A DNA stretch of 32,376 nt. Source: Anaerolineae bacterium. Its GTDB lineage: Bacteria > Chloroflexota > Anaerolineae > J102. Made by a program: the position numbers and the translations under genes. The stretch covers positions 1 through 32,376 of the forward strand of contig WFTO01000446.1 of NCBI GenBank assembly GCA_015485435.1, read 5' to 3'. The notes beneath the pieces were generated by a model. The model was not told where the DNA came from. It saw only the letters and a list, made by a program, of their open reading frames with translations, and ran no database searches. Below are positions 24,755-31,992 of this stretch, piece after piece. The first letter of the stretch is position 1. The number at the start of each line of letters is the position of its first letter.

Positions 24755-25306
24755 ATGGCACTCCTAGAAATTGTTAAAATTGGTGATGCAAGACTTCGAC
24801 GAAAAAGTCGCCCCATCCGTCGATTCGATCAACGTCTAAAACAATTGGCCGATGACATGGTTGAAACCATGCGCCATGCCGATGGCGTGGGATTGGCCGC
24901 GCCGCAGATTGGCGTTAATGAACGTCTTATTGTGATCGAATTGCCCGAGGAGGGCTTTGAGGACGATCCTTTTGCTGGCCAGCTTTTTGTGGTCGTCAAT
25001 CCCGAAATCATACGCACCAAAGGCCAACCTGAGCCTGGTGACGAAGGGTGTTTATCCATTCCTGGTTATATTGGGGAGGTCATGCGTTACCCCATGGTAA
25101 CCATCAAAGGCCAGGATATTCATGGAAAGGAAATTCGTATCAGAGCCTTTGATTTCCTGGCGCGCGTCTTTCAACATGAAATTGACCATCTGGATGGCAT
25201 TTTATTCATCGATCACATCAAGGACCCCACCAAACTGCGACGCATTGTGCATGATCCCGAAACCGACGAATGGCGAGAAGAGCCAGCCGCCGAGATCTTT
25301 GGATAA
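24755..25306 (+). CDS. def: Peptide deformylase
   Basis: This enzyme removes the formyl group from the N-terminal methionine of new proteins at the ribosome exit (EC 3.5.1.88). The 183-residue product has the three family motifs. GVGLAAPQIG is at 44-53. EGCLSIPG is at 97-104 (metal ligand Cys99). HEIDHLDG is at 141-148 (metal ligands His141 and His145, catalytic Glu142). The ATG at 24755 is chosen because MALLEIVKIGD is the standard family start. A TTG 15 nt earlier is possible. The ribosome binding site is weak. The exosortase gene starts 17 to 32 nt after its stop, so the two are probably co-transcribed. Confidence 0.97.
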   Translation: MALLEIVKIGDARLRRKSRPIRRFDQRLKQLADDMVETMRHADGVGLAAPQIGVNERLIVIELPEEGFEDDPFAGQLFVVVNPEIIRTKGQPEPGDEGCLSIPGYIGEVMRYPMVTIKGQDIHGKEIRIRAFDFLARVFQHEIDHLDGILFIDHIKDPTKLRRIVHDPETDEWREEPAAEIFG

Positions 25307-25338
25307 ACGCATTCAACCATGTTATGTTGCACGCTTCT

Positions 25339-26154
25339 ATGAACATCACCAGACTGCTCACCGCCCTCATATTGCTGATGGGGGCGGTTTTGCTGCTGCC
25401 CTTGTGGCGTTGGTTGCTTTTAGAATGGTGGAGTAACGATTACTATAGCCACGGCTTGCTCGTGCCTTGGATATCGGGCTTTTTTGCCTGGCGCATCATC
25501 CCGCACCTGGAACGCAAACCCGAGGACCGAGGATTGGTGTTGGTGGCTATCGGTGTGACCGTGTATCTTGTTTTCCTTTACTTTCGAGCTTTTCATTTTG
25601 CAGCACTGGGCATGATCTTATTGTTCGCCGGCATGATATGGACTTACTGGGGACTTGCTGGCTTGAAGAAGTTGACATTTCCTCTGGTATTTCTGATATT
25701 TATGATTCCATTTCCATTTGTTGAAGCAAGCAGCTTGCCTCTTTCTTTGTTAACAGGACAGCTGGCGACGAGGCTGATGCAAGGGGTCGGGCTTGATGTC
25801 ACAGTGCAGGGGGCTGCCGTCACTCTGCCTAATGCCAACCTCATCGTTGGCGCCCAATGCTCTGGCGTGCGCTCCATCATCACTTTGTTTACCCTGGCCG
25901 CGGTGTTCACCTATCTCGTTGAAGGCCAATGGTTGCGAAAGCTTCTCCTCTTTCTTGCAGTGATTCCCATTGCTATTCTGGGCAATATCGTCCGGGTTAG
26001 CTCGTTACTTTGGGTTGCCAACCGGTGGGGCGCCGATGCTGGCTTCACCTATTATCATGATTATTCTGGCTTTGTCTTTTTTGCATTTTCCTTTCTTCTC
26101 TTCATCCTTCTAGCGCAGATTCTCGGATGCAACAAGATTCGAAGCGAACGCTGA
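25339..26154 (+). CDS. Exosortase (EpsH/Xrt family)
   Basis: This is a membrane cysteine transpeptidase family whose members process proteins with PEP-CTERM-like tails, or act in exopolysaccharide export. From the chosen ATG it is 271 residues with about eight membrane helices. The family start DYYSHGLLVPW (34-44) is present. The catalytic triad is intact: Cys174 in GAQCSGVRS, Arg219 in GNIVRVSSL and His240 in YHDYSGF. Starts at 25324 and 25270 are also open; neither has a ribosome binding site. It overlaps the epsI-like gene by 28 nt. No protein with a PEP-CTERM tail and no polysaccharide cluster lies in the window, so its targets must be elsewhere. Sortase-like function is known for the family but not shown here. 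Confidence 0.92.
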   Translation: MNITRLLTALILLMGAVLLLPLWRWLLLEWWSNDYYSHGLLVPWISGFFAWRIIPHLERKPEDRGLVLVAIGVTVYLVFLYFRAFHFAALGMILLFAGMIWTYWGLAGLKKLTFPLVFLIFMIPFPFVEASSLPLSLLTGQLATRLMQGVGLDVTVQGAAVTLPNANLIVGAQCSGVRSIITLFTLAAVFTYLVEGQWLRKLLLFLAVIPIAILGNIVRVSSLLWVANRWGADAGFTYYHDYSGFVFFAFSFLLFILLAQILGCNKIRSER

Positions 26155-26804
26155 TTCTTCTGGTTATCCTCGTCCTCGCCCTGGCCGTCATGGGCGCGTT
26201 CTTTGGTCGTGACCTGTTAGAAAGCCGAGTGCTGGGAAAAGAAAAAGGGTACACCTTTGTGACTGACATCGATCGTTGGCGCAAAACCCGTCGTGAACGC
26301 GTCCTTCGAGCCAGATACGATCTCAGCCTGGGGCCACAGCTTCATGATCTTCCCCTGCAAATCGGCGAATGGACCGGAGAAGATGTTCCCCAGACAAACA
26401 TTGAAGTGAACATTCTCCTTGAGCCTGAGGAATACGTCTACCGACGATATCGCCGAGCAGACGGGAAAATTTTATGGTTAAGCATCATTGGCAGCCGTCA
26501 GTCCAAATCCTTCCATCCTCCCCAGATATGCTATGATGCTGCGGGCTGGGCGACTGAAATCGCTTCTGAGCCAATTACGCTGGAAAAAGGCGACTTTTAC
26601 GCCCTGAAAGTCAAAGCGCAAAAAGATGGTTGGACGCATTTAGTCTTGTATTTTTATCTTTTTCCAGATTATTTGCGCGATCAAAGCAAGGGAATCGTAC
26701 TTTTCAAGGTGACGGCTCCTATGGGCGCATCAACCGAGGAAACTTTAGAGCTGGAAAAATCGTTCCTACGTCAAATATTTTACGAAGCTGCAGATCATTT
26801 GTAA
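26127..26804 (+). CDS. EpsI-like exosortase-associated protein (DUF3485)
   Basis: This is a 225-residue protein with one N-terminal membrane anchor (about 8-25) and an extracytoplasmic EpsI domain. Visible signatures are the domain opening LPLQIGEWTGEDV (about 75-87) and SFHPPQICYDAAGW (128-141) with His130 and Cys135. In many genomes this domain is fused to the exosortase C-terminus. Here it is a separate gene overlapping the exosortase gene by 28 nt. The conserved Cys suggests a catalytic or relay role, but the biochemistry of EpsI is not established. The start is the first ATG, which leaves the membrane anchor complete. Confidence 0.9.
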   Translation: MQQDSKRTLILLVILVLALAVMGAFFGRDLLESRVLGKEKGYTFVTDIDRWRKTRRERVLRARYDLSLGPQLHDLPLQIGEWTGEDVPQTNIEVNILLEPEEYVYRRYRRADGKILWLSIIGSRQSKSFHPPQICYDAAGWATEIASEPITLEKGDFYALKVKAQKDGWTHLVLYFYLFPDYLRDQSKGIVLFKVTAPMGASTEETLELEKSFLRQIFYEAADHL

Positions 26805-26828
26805 GACGTTTATAGAACAGGCTACAAT
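26799..26828 (+). promoter_or_regulatory. Probable promoter of the Sco gene pair
   Basis: TTGTAA (26799-26804), 18-nt spacer and TACAAT (26823-26828) lie about 57 nt before the first Sco start codon. An 8-bp inverted repeat encloses the spacer and the -10 box. Confidence 0.4.
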
Positions 26829-26837
26829 GAACGTCTT
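26803..26837. repeat. Inverted repeat AAGACGTT-N19-AACGTCTT
   Basis: Perfect 8-nt arms (26803-26810, 26830-26837) flank the presumed -10 region upstream of the Sco genes. The spacing suits a dimeric repressor or a loose hairpin after the epsI stop codon. It has no T run. Confidence 0.4.
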
Positions 26838-26884
26838 GTGATATCTCACCCCACTCTGGTTCTCGGCCGATTTCTAAACCGAAA

Positions 26885-27661
26885 ATGATGCGTCGTATCG
26901 ATAATACGGTCCCTTCCGCACCAATCGCATATTCACAGCCGGATGAATCCCTGCCTGAAGAACGGCAATTATTGCCAAGCTTCGGCAATGTGAAGCTTGT
27001 TTGGTTTGTCTATGGCGTATTTGGGCTGTTGCTTTTAATTACCTTTGGGTTTGTTACATTCCAGCCCATCAAGGTCCTGCCGCGTGTGCGTCTTGCCCCG
27101 GGATATATCCTCACCGATCAAGATGGGAACACCGTAAACAATGAACAGTTTCGAGGGAAATTAACGCTTTACAATTTCACCTATACGCGTTGTCAGCCAC
27201 CTGATTGTCGTCAACTGGACGCAACCATGAAGGAAATCCAGGATCGCATCCAGGAAGCTGAAACCTATGGGCTTCCCGTTGAATTTGTGACCATTTCCTT
27301 TGATCCTGCCTACGACACGCCCGCGGTTCTGAAAGCTCATGCCGAGGACATCGGCGCTGACACCAGCACATGGCATTTTCTGACCAGCGATGACCCGAAA
27401 CAGGTGAAACGGGTGGTAGGGACAGGTTTTCAGGTTTATTTCAAGGAACGTGGGGATGGTGATTTTGAATTTATCCCCACCATGATTCTGGTCGATGGCT
27501 GGGGCATTGTGCGTGGCATTTATAACGGGCGCGTCTATTTGCCGGAGACAGAACGTATTCTCAGCCATTTCAACGTTGTAGCTGGCGAGGCGGCTTTTAG
27601 CAAAGGCGCCAATCGTGTAGGCTATGAAGCGGCGCACCTCTTCCTGTGTTACGCAGATTGA
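26885..27661 (+). CDS. Divergent SCO1/SenC-family thioredoxin-fold protein lacking the copper-site pattern
   Basis: This is a 258-residue membrane-anchored protein: cytoplasmic N-terminus of about 35 residues, one helix (about 37-58), then a thioredoxin-like Sco domain. Strand and helix pattern (APGYILTDQDGNTVNNEQFRG, VEFVTISFDPAYDTP) follows the family. The Cys motif reads RCQPPDCRQ (Cys103, Cys108), with four residues between the Cys instead of the usual three. The position of the copper-binding His is occupied by Pro in FIPTMILVDG. It therefore may not bind copper as Sco does. It may act as a thiol-disulphide partner of the next protein. A second Met follows the first. The C-terminus carries extra residues with an additional Cys. 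It lies 31 nt before the canonical Sco gene. Confidence 0.85.
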   Translation: MMRRIDNTVPSAPIAYSQPDESLPEERQLLPSFGNVKLVWFVYGVFGLLLLITFGFVTFQPIKVLPRVRLAPGYILTDQDGNTVNNEQFRGKLTLYNFTYTRCQPPDCRQLDATMKEIQDRIQEAETYGLPVEFVTISFDPAYDTPAVLKAHAEDIGADTSTWHFLTSDDPKQVKRVVGTGFQVYFKERGDGDFEFIPTMILVDGWGIVRGIYNGRVYLPETERILSHFNVVAGEAAFSKGANRVGYEAAHLFLCYAD

Positions 27662-27692
27662 CTTCTTTATTTTCGGAGGTTCTTCTTTAATT

Positions 27693-28298
27693 ATGACTGG
27701 AAAAGTGAAATGGATCCTTGGTATCGCCGTGGTGGCTATCCTGCTCTTTTTCATCGCTTATTTCGTGGGCGTGCGACTACGTCCATACTCCTATCACGGC
27801 ATGTTGATGCAATCCACCGAACCCCCTGGCGATTTCACATTGATCGATCACAACGGCAACCGCATGCACCTCTCTGACTACGAGGGGAAATGGGTCATTC
27901 TCTATTATGGCTATACGTTTTGTCCTGATGTGTGCCCTACAACCATGTTGCAGTTGGGTCGCATGATGCCTTTATTGGGCAAGAAGGCGGACGATGTCCA
28001 GGTGTTCATGATCTCGGTCGATCCAGAACGCGATACACCGGAACGGTTGAAAGAGTATGTGACCTATTTCCATCCCAGTTTTATTGGGCTCACCGGCACG
28101 CCCGACGAGATAGCTGATGCCGCCGCTCCCTTTGGCATATATTACAAAAAGCAGGAGGTGGAGGGCGCCAGTGGTTATCTTATGGATCACACCGCCAGCG
28201 TGACCGTCTTGGGCCCCGATGGACGCGTGCGCTTGATATGGCCCTATGGAACCACCTCGGAGGAAATGGCTGAGGATTTATTACACCTGATGCGCTAA
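27693..28298 (+). CDS. SCO1/SenC copper chaperone for cytochrome c oxidase
   Basis: This membrane-anchored copper protein helps assemble the CuA centre of cytochrome oxidase. From the chosen start it has 201 residues: one helix (about 7-26) and an extracytoplasmic thioredoxin fold. All copper ligands are present: Cys77 and Cys81 in FCPDVCPTT, and His166 in YLMDHTASV. SVDPERDTPERLKEY is a family hallmark. The ATG at 27693 is preceded by GGAGGT at about 12 nt. The earlier frame start overlaps the preceding gene. It pairs with the divergent Sco gene upstream. No oxidase subunit gene lies in the window, but the presence of Sco implies a copper-dependent terminal oxidase and aerobic or microaerobic respiration. 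Confidence 0.94.
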   Translation: MTGKVKWILGIAVVAILLFFIAYFVGVRLRPYSYHGMLMQSTEPPGDFTLIDHNGNRMHLSDYEGKWVILYYGYTFCPDVCPTTMLQLGRMMPLLGKKADDVQVFMISVDPERDTPERLKEYVTYFHPSFIGLTGTPDEIADAAAPFGIYYKKQEVEGASGYLMDHTASVTVLGPDGRVRLIWPYGTTSEEMAEDLLHLMR

Positions 28299-28319
28299 AC
28301 GTCCTAAAACCGATTCCCA

Positions 28320-28392
28320 GGGGTGAGGATTGTCGGCCTGTTTCGTCATCCTCATCCCTCCAATGCGCCTGGCGTCGAATGTGACGTCAGGC
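28320..28392. other. Two tandem hairpins between convergent genes
   Basis: The first is an 11-bp stem with one wobble pair (28320-28330 with 28348-28358). The second is a 10-bp stem GCCTGGCGTC/GACGTCAGGC with one wobble pair and a 6-nt loop (28367-28376 with 28383-28392). They lie between the Sco gene and the lipoprotein gene, which face each other. No T run follows, so they may stop transcription only weakly or protect the 3' end. Confidence 0.4.
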
Positions 28393-28453
28393 GTCGCCGT
28401 GGTCAAGAGTCTTGATACATTGGCTTGCTATCTCGGTCTTGATGTGACGCTGT

Positions 28454-28693
28454 TCAGGGAGTTGGGGTTGGCGTGGGTAAAGGGCTAACCGGCGTAGGCA
28501 GAGGGCTTTCGGTGGGATTCGCCAGTCCGGCCGGCTCTTCTTCACTACCCTGCAAAGGTAATGATTGTTTAAATTGAGTGGGGGTTGGGGGCGCGACCGT
28601 GGGAACTTCTGTGGGCGTGGCTTTCTTTCCGCATGCAGCCAGAAGCAGGATGATCAGGGAAAGGATTATTAACAACAACAACGCTTTTCTCAT
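28454..28693 (-). CDS. Short Pro/Thr-rich lipoprotein
   Basis: This is a 79-residue protein with a clear lipoprotein signal (MRKALLLL, hydrophobic, LAAC with Cys21). The mature part is low-complexity, rich in Pro and Thr, with PTEVPTVAPPTPTQ near the start and SPLPTPTPTP at the end. Such a tail has no fold and could be a stalk or a glycosylation target. No domain follows. AGGAGG lies 5 nt before the ATG. It follows selD by 16 nt, so it is probably on the same transcript. No function can be named. It might be the remnant of a longer lipoprotein that lost its C-terminal domain. Confidence 0.8.
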   Translation of the reverse strand: MRKALLLLIILSLIILLLAACGKKATPTEVPTVAPPTPTQFKQSLPLQGSEEEPAGLANPTESPLPTPVSPLPTPTPTP

Positions 28694-28709
28694 AGTGCCT
28701 CCTAAAAAC

Positions 28710-29765
28710 TTATCTTACCACCAAAATGCCTTGCTCATCAACCACGCGACCAATGACCCACAACTGGACTCCTTGGTCTCGCGCTGCTTCTTGAACGCTT
28801 TTCGCATCCTCTGGCGCAAAAGCCATGAGCAATCCACCGGAGGTTTCGGGACCAAAACATAGCATGTGCTCCCATTCTTCAAGGGATGGATCCAAGGTGG
28901 CATGCGGACCATAGAACAACTTATTGTCAAAGGCGCCTCCGGGGAACGTCCATGCTTCTCCCAAACGTTTAGCGCCAGGATACCAGGGCAACGCATCAAA
29001 CTCGATGACAAATCCCACCTCAGATTGCTCTGCGATCTCCCAGCCATGTCCAAGCAGACCGAAGCCGGTGACATCGGTCATGGCATGGACATGATGCGCA
29101 AGCGCCAGCTCACTGGCGCGACGATTCAGCATGAGCATGCCTTCGGTTACCGCCGCGATCTCAGCATGGGTGGCACTATCCCGCATCAAGCCCGTGGTGA
29201 TGACGCCCGCTCCCAACGGTTTGCTCAACAGGAGCACATCGCCCGGTTGGGCGCCGCGCTTTCGAATGAGCTGCTGGGGATGCACCATGCCCACGGCGAC
29301 AAGGCCGTATTTGGGTTCTTCATCCTGGATCGTATGGCCACCGACGATAGGAATGCCGGCTTCGCGAGCTTTACTGGCGCCACCGCGGATAATCTCAGCG
29401 CCGATCTCAATAGGCAGCTTTTTCGGTAGAGCCGCCACATTTAAGGCCAGAATCGGGCGCGCGCCCATGGCGTAGATGTCGCTCAAGCTGTTTGCTGCGG
29501 CAATGGCGCCATAAGCGAAAGGGTCATCTACGATTGGTGTGAAGAAATCCAGTGTAATCACGATGGCCATGTGGTCATCGATCTGGTAGATCGCGGCGTC
29601 ATCCGCAATGTCCAAACCGACCAGAAGGCCATCGAAGCTGTCGTTAGCATAGATTTCTTGAATTGGGCGCAGAACCTGCGCCAGGGCCTCAGCGGCCAGC
29701 TTGCTAGCTCACCCCGCACAGGTTGCGAGGCTCGTCAGCCGAATCTTTTCGATGTCGGTCATCAT
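28710..29765 (-). CDS. selD: Selenide, water dikinase SelD, a selenoprotein (in-frame TGA = Sec19)
   Basis: This enzyme makes selenophosphate from selenide and ATP, the selenium donor for selenocysteine and selenouridine (EC 2.7.9.3). Standard ORF calling gives only 28710-29615, missing the catalytic loop. Reading through TGA at 29711-29709 extends the frame to tandem ATGs at 29765, for 351 residues. That is the normal SelD length. The recovered N-terminus contains TCAG-Sec-ASK. Sec19 and Lys22 have the same spacing as Cys17 and Lys20 of the E. coli enzyme. A bacterial-type SECIS hairpin follows the TGA. The rest is canonical (DFFTPIVDDPFAYG, VGGHTIQDEEPKYG, TDVTGFGLLGH, ETSGGLL). It therefore uses the machinery it supplies. 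selA, selB and selC are not in the window. The preceding ABC gene lies 95 nt away. Confidence 0.93.
29666..29711 (-). promoter_or_regulatory. Bacterial SECIS element of selD
   Basis: From the TGA at 29711-29709, 33 nt lead to the apical loop GUU (29675-29673). This loop closes a perfect 7-bp stem GGCGCAG/CUGCGCC (29682-29676 with 29672-29666). A G as first loop base, a stem of at least 4 bp and a TGA-to-loop distance of 16 to 37 nt are the published features of bacterial SECIS elements as I recall them. All are met. Confidence 0.8.
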
Positions 29766-29860
29766 GTTTTTTCCAAATAAAAGGATGTTGGCAGAATGAT
29801 AGCAGATGCGAAGAGAACGCCCCAAATATCATCCAAGTTATCGTCGGAGAAGACAGTCAC

Positions 29861-30961
29861 TTACGGCGACTTGGTCGTTGCTTCAAACACGACAATGGCC
29901 GCGGGATCGATGGCCAATGCGACCTTTTCGCCAGGACGCGCGCGGCAGCTCATGCCTGCAAGTTCAAACGACAGTAAGGTTTTTCCGTCGGGGGCAAGAA
30001 GCTGAACATGGGTGTGCGCACCGCGGAAGGAACGGTGAATGAGGGTGAAGGTCAACACATTGATTTCCGCATGGGAGGGATGAGCTCTCTGTGCGGCCTC
30101 AGGACGAATCACCATGGTGAGCCGGTCTCCTACGTGCAATCCCTGAGGAAGCTCCGCTACATGAAGCTCTCCGAAAGAGGTCGCGACAATAGGTGGGGTC
30201 AGAAAGATCAGCCTGCCCGTAAGAATGTTGGTCATGCCTAAAAAACGAGCAGCGAAGGGGGTAGCCGGATGCAAATATATGGCCTCCGGCGTGCCTTGTT
30301 GCTCAATCCGCCCCTCTCGCATCAATACCACACGGTCGGCCACAGCGAAGGCCTCTAGCTGATCGTGCGTCACATAAATGGCCGTCTGGCCAAGTTGGGT
30401 GAGGATATCCCTTAGCTCGATCAGAAGCTGGTCTCGCAAAGTGCGGTCCAGAGCGCCAAGGGGTTCATCCAACATAAGCAGGCGTGGTTCCGGCGCCAGG
30501 CTTCGAGCCAGGGCTACACGTTGCTGTTGACCGCCACTCAATTCAAATACCTGTCGATCTTCATATCCCTCCATCTCCACCAGCGTCAATAATTCCTGCA
30601 CGCGAGCGCGTGCATCAGCTTGCGACCATCCACGCATTTTCAATCCGAAAGCGATATTCTCGCCAACCGTCATGTGGGGAAAAAGCACATAGTCCTGAAA
30701 CATCAATCCAAAATCCCGCCGATGGCTTGGGATATGGGTGATTTCCTTTCCTTCCAGAAAAAGTTGACCCTGGTCAGGTTGTTCCAGACCTGCAATGATC
30801 CGCAAAAGCGTGGTTTTTCCGCAACCGCTGGGGCCAAGCAGGCAAAGGACCTCGCCGCGCGCGACGTCGAGGCTGACATCGCGCAATACGAGGACGTCAT
30901 CAAACGCTTTGGAGACATTCGTGATCGTAAGAAAGGTCATATGCATCTTGTTGGTGGTCAT
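29861..30961 (-). CDS. ABC transporter ATP-binding protein (PotA/FbpC/CysA type)
   Basis: This is a cytoplasmic ATPase of an importer, 366 residues. Visible are Walker A GPSGCGKTT (43-51), Q-loop Gln89, signature LSGGQQQR (141-148), Walker B LLMLDEP (161-167) and H-loop His199 in VTHD. A C-terminal TOBE-type domain (about 285-360) follows, with VIRPEAAQRAHP. This layout serves iron(III), spermidine/putrescine, sulphate, molybdate or thiamine importers. The substrate cannot be told. No permease or binding protein gene is adjacent on this strand. Either those lie elsewhere or the ATPase is shared. The start could be the ATG at 30961, 30946 or 30940; none has a good ribosome binding site. It precedes selD by 95 nt. 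Confidence 0.92.
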   Translation of the reverse strand: MTTNKMHMTFLTITNVSKAFDDVLVLRDVSLDVARGEVLCLLGPSGCGKTTLLRIIAGLEQPDQGQLFLEGKEITHIPSHRRDFGLMFQDYVLFPHMTVGENIAFGLKMRGWSQADARARVQELLTLVEMEGYEDRQVFELSGGQQQRVALARSLAPEPRLLMLDEPLGALDRTLRDQLLIELRDILTQLGQTAIYVTHDQLEAFAVADRVVLMREGRIEQQGTPEAIYLHPATPFAARFLGMTNILTGRLIFLTPPIVATSFGELHVAELPQGLHVGDRLTMVIRPEAAQRAHPSHAEINVLTFTLIHRSFRGAHTHVQLLAPDGKTLLSFELAGMSCRARPGEKVALAIDPAAIVVFEATTKSP

Positions 30962-31048
30962 GCAGGACTATCCAGGGGATTGTAATTCAGAGAATCGATT
31001 CCGGTCAAAGCAGTTGACGCTTCTTTCGCAAAAAAGTCGGGTTCGCCA

Positions 31049-31054
31049 TATAAT
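31049..31054 (+). promoter_or_regulatory. -10 box of the alpha/beta hydrolase gene
   Basis: TATAAT lies 45 nt before the ATG at 31100. No good -35 hexamer stands 16 to 18 nt upstream. A TTGACG occurs 29 nt before it, which is too far. Confidence 0.4.
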
Positions 31055-31099
31055 GACAATAACGAGTTTGATCAATTCCTTTCCTCAGGAGCCGTAATC

Positions 31100-31975
31100 A
31101 TGGCCTACCACGAGACGTTCCTCACCGCATTTGATGAGACCCCCATTTTCCTGAGAGAGTGGACGCCCGATGACCGTCCGCCACGGGCAGTGCTGATGAT
31201 TGTCCATGGTTTGGCCGAACATGCAGGCCGATACCAACATGTCGTTGACGCCTTTTTGGCGCAGGATTATGCGATTTTCGGCCATGATCATCGGGGATTC
31301 GGCAAATCTGGGGGCCTTCGAGGTCATTGGGAACACTTCGATGACGTCCTCCGGGACATGAAACAAGTCGTTGAATATGCAAAATCACGATATCCCGATC
31401 ATCCATTCGGCATGTTCGCCCACAGCATGGGGGGCACTATCGGCATTCACTACCTTTATCGGTATGACGCGTTTGAGGCGGCGGTGATCTCAGCGCCCGG
31501 GCTTGGGCCTGGCCCTGATCAAAACCAGGTTCTCCTGAGGCTCACCCCCCTTCTGGCTCGCATTATCCCCCGAAAGCCCATCGATCGCGGCGAACCAGAG
31601 GAATATCGGCTCAGTCATGATCCTTCGCAAGCCGCAGCCTGGAAGGCCGATTCGCTCGTCCATCCTTATGTCACGCCACGCTGGGCCATCGAATATCTCA
31701 ATGCCGCCAAGGCCGCCAAAGACCTGCTCGCCAAGCTTTCGATTCCCCTATTGGTGGTCATGGGCGAGGAGGACGTGACCGTTGACACTGGTCTGATCCG
31801 TGAGGCCGTTGCAAAGGCCGGTCCGAATGTGACCTTTTTCATCTACCCTGGAGCCTATCATGAGGTTCACAACGAAATTTCCGAGATACGGAACGCCATG
31901 CTTACACAGACGGTCAGCTGGATGAATCAATCGCTGTTTTCGGCTGAGGCCTCCACTGTTTCCTCTGAGGCATAA
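31100..31975 (+). CDS. Alpha/beta hydrolase, monoacylglycerol lipase/lysophospholipase-like
   Basis: This is a serine hydrolase of the Hydrolase_4 group, 291 residues. The N-terminal oxyanion region reads IVHGLAEHAGRY (34-45), typical of monoacylglycerol lipases, followed by FGHDHRGFGKSGG. The nucleophile elbow is AHSMGG (Ser109). The acid is probably Asp225 in GEEDVTVD, and the base His254 in GAYHEVHNE. A lid region lies between about 135 and 200. The first elbow residue is Ala rather than Gly, seen in other MGL-type enzymes. AGGAG is 8 nt before the ATG. There is no signal peptide, so it is cytoplasmic. Substrate (monoglyceride, lysophospholipid or ester) is inferred from the family. It is a single gene with a convergent neighbour 17 nt downstream. 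Confidence 0.92.
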   Translation: MAYHETFLTAFDETPIFLREWTPDDRPPRAVLMIVHGLAEHAGRYQHVVDAFLAQDYAIFGHDHRGFGKSGGLRGHWEHFDDVLRDMKQVVEYAKSRYPDHPFGMFAHSMGGTIGIHYLYRYDAFEAAVISAPGLGPGPDQNQVLLRLTPLLARIIPRKPIDRGEPEEYRLSHDPSQAAAWKADSLVHPYVTPRWAIEYLNAAKAAKDLLAKLSIPLLVVMGEEDVTVDTGLIREAVAKAGPNVTFFIYPGAYHEVHNEISEIRNAMLTQTVSWMNQSLFSAEASTVSSEA

Positions 31976-31992
31976 TCCGCGGGCGAGGGCCA

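Noticed and set aside
28320-28392. Bidirectional terminator pair between the Sco and lipoprotein genes
   Set aside because: The stems are good but no T run follows on either strand, so I list them only as hairpins.
28710-29615. SelD as an N-terminally truncated gene or a pseudogene broken by a stop codon
   Set aside because: The TGA is at the exact catalytic Sec position, the frame is intact on both sides, and a SECIS-type hairpin follows. Read-through explains this better than decay.
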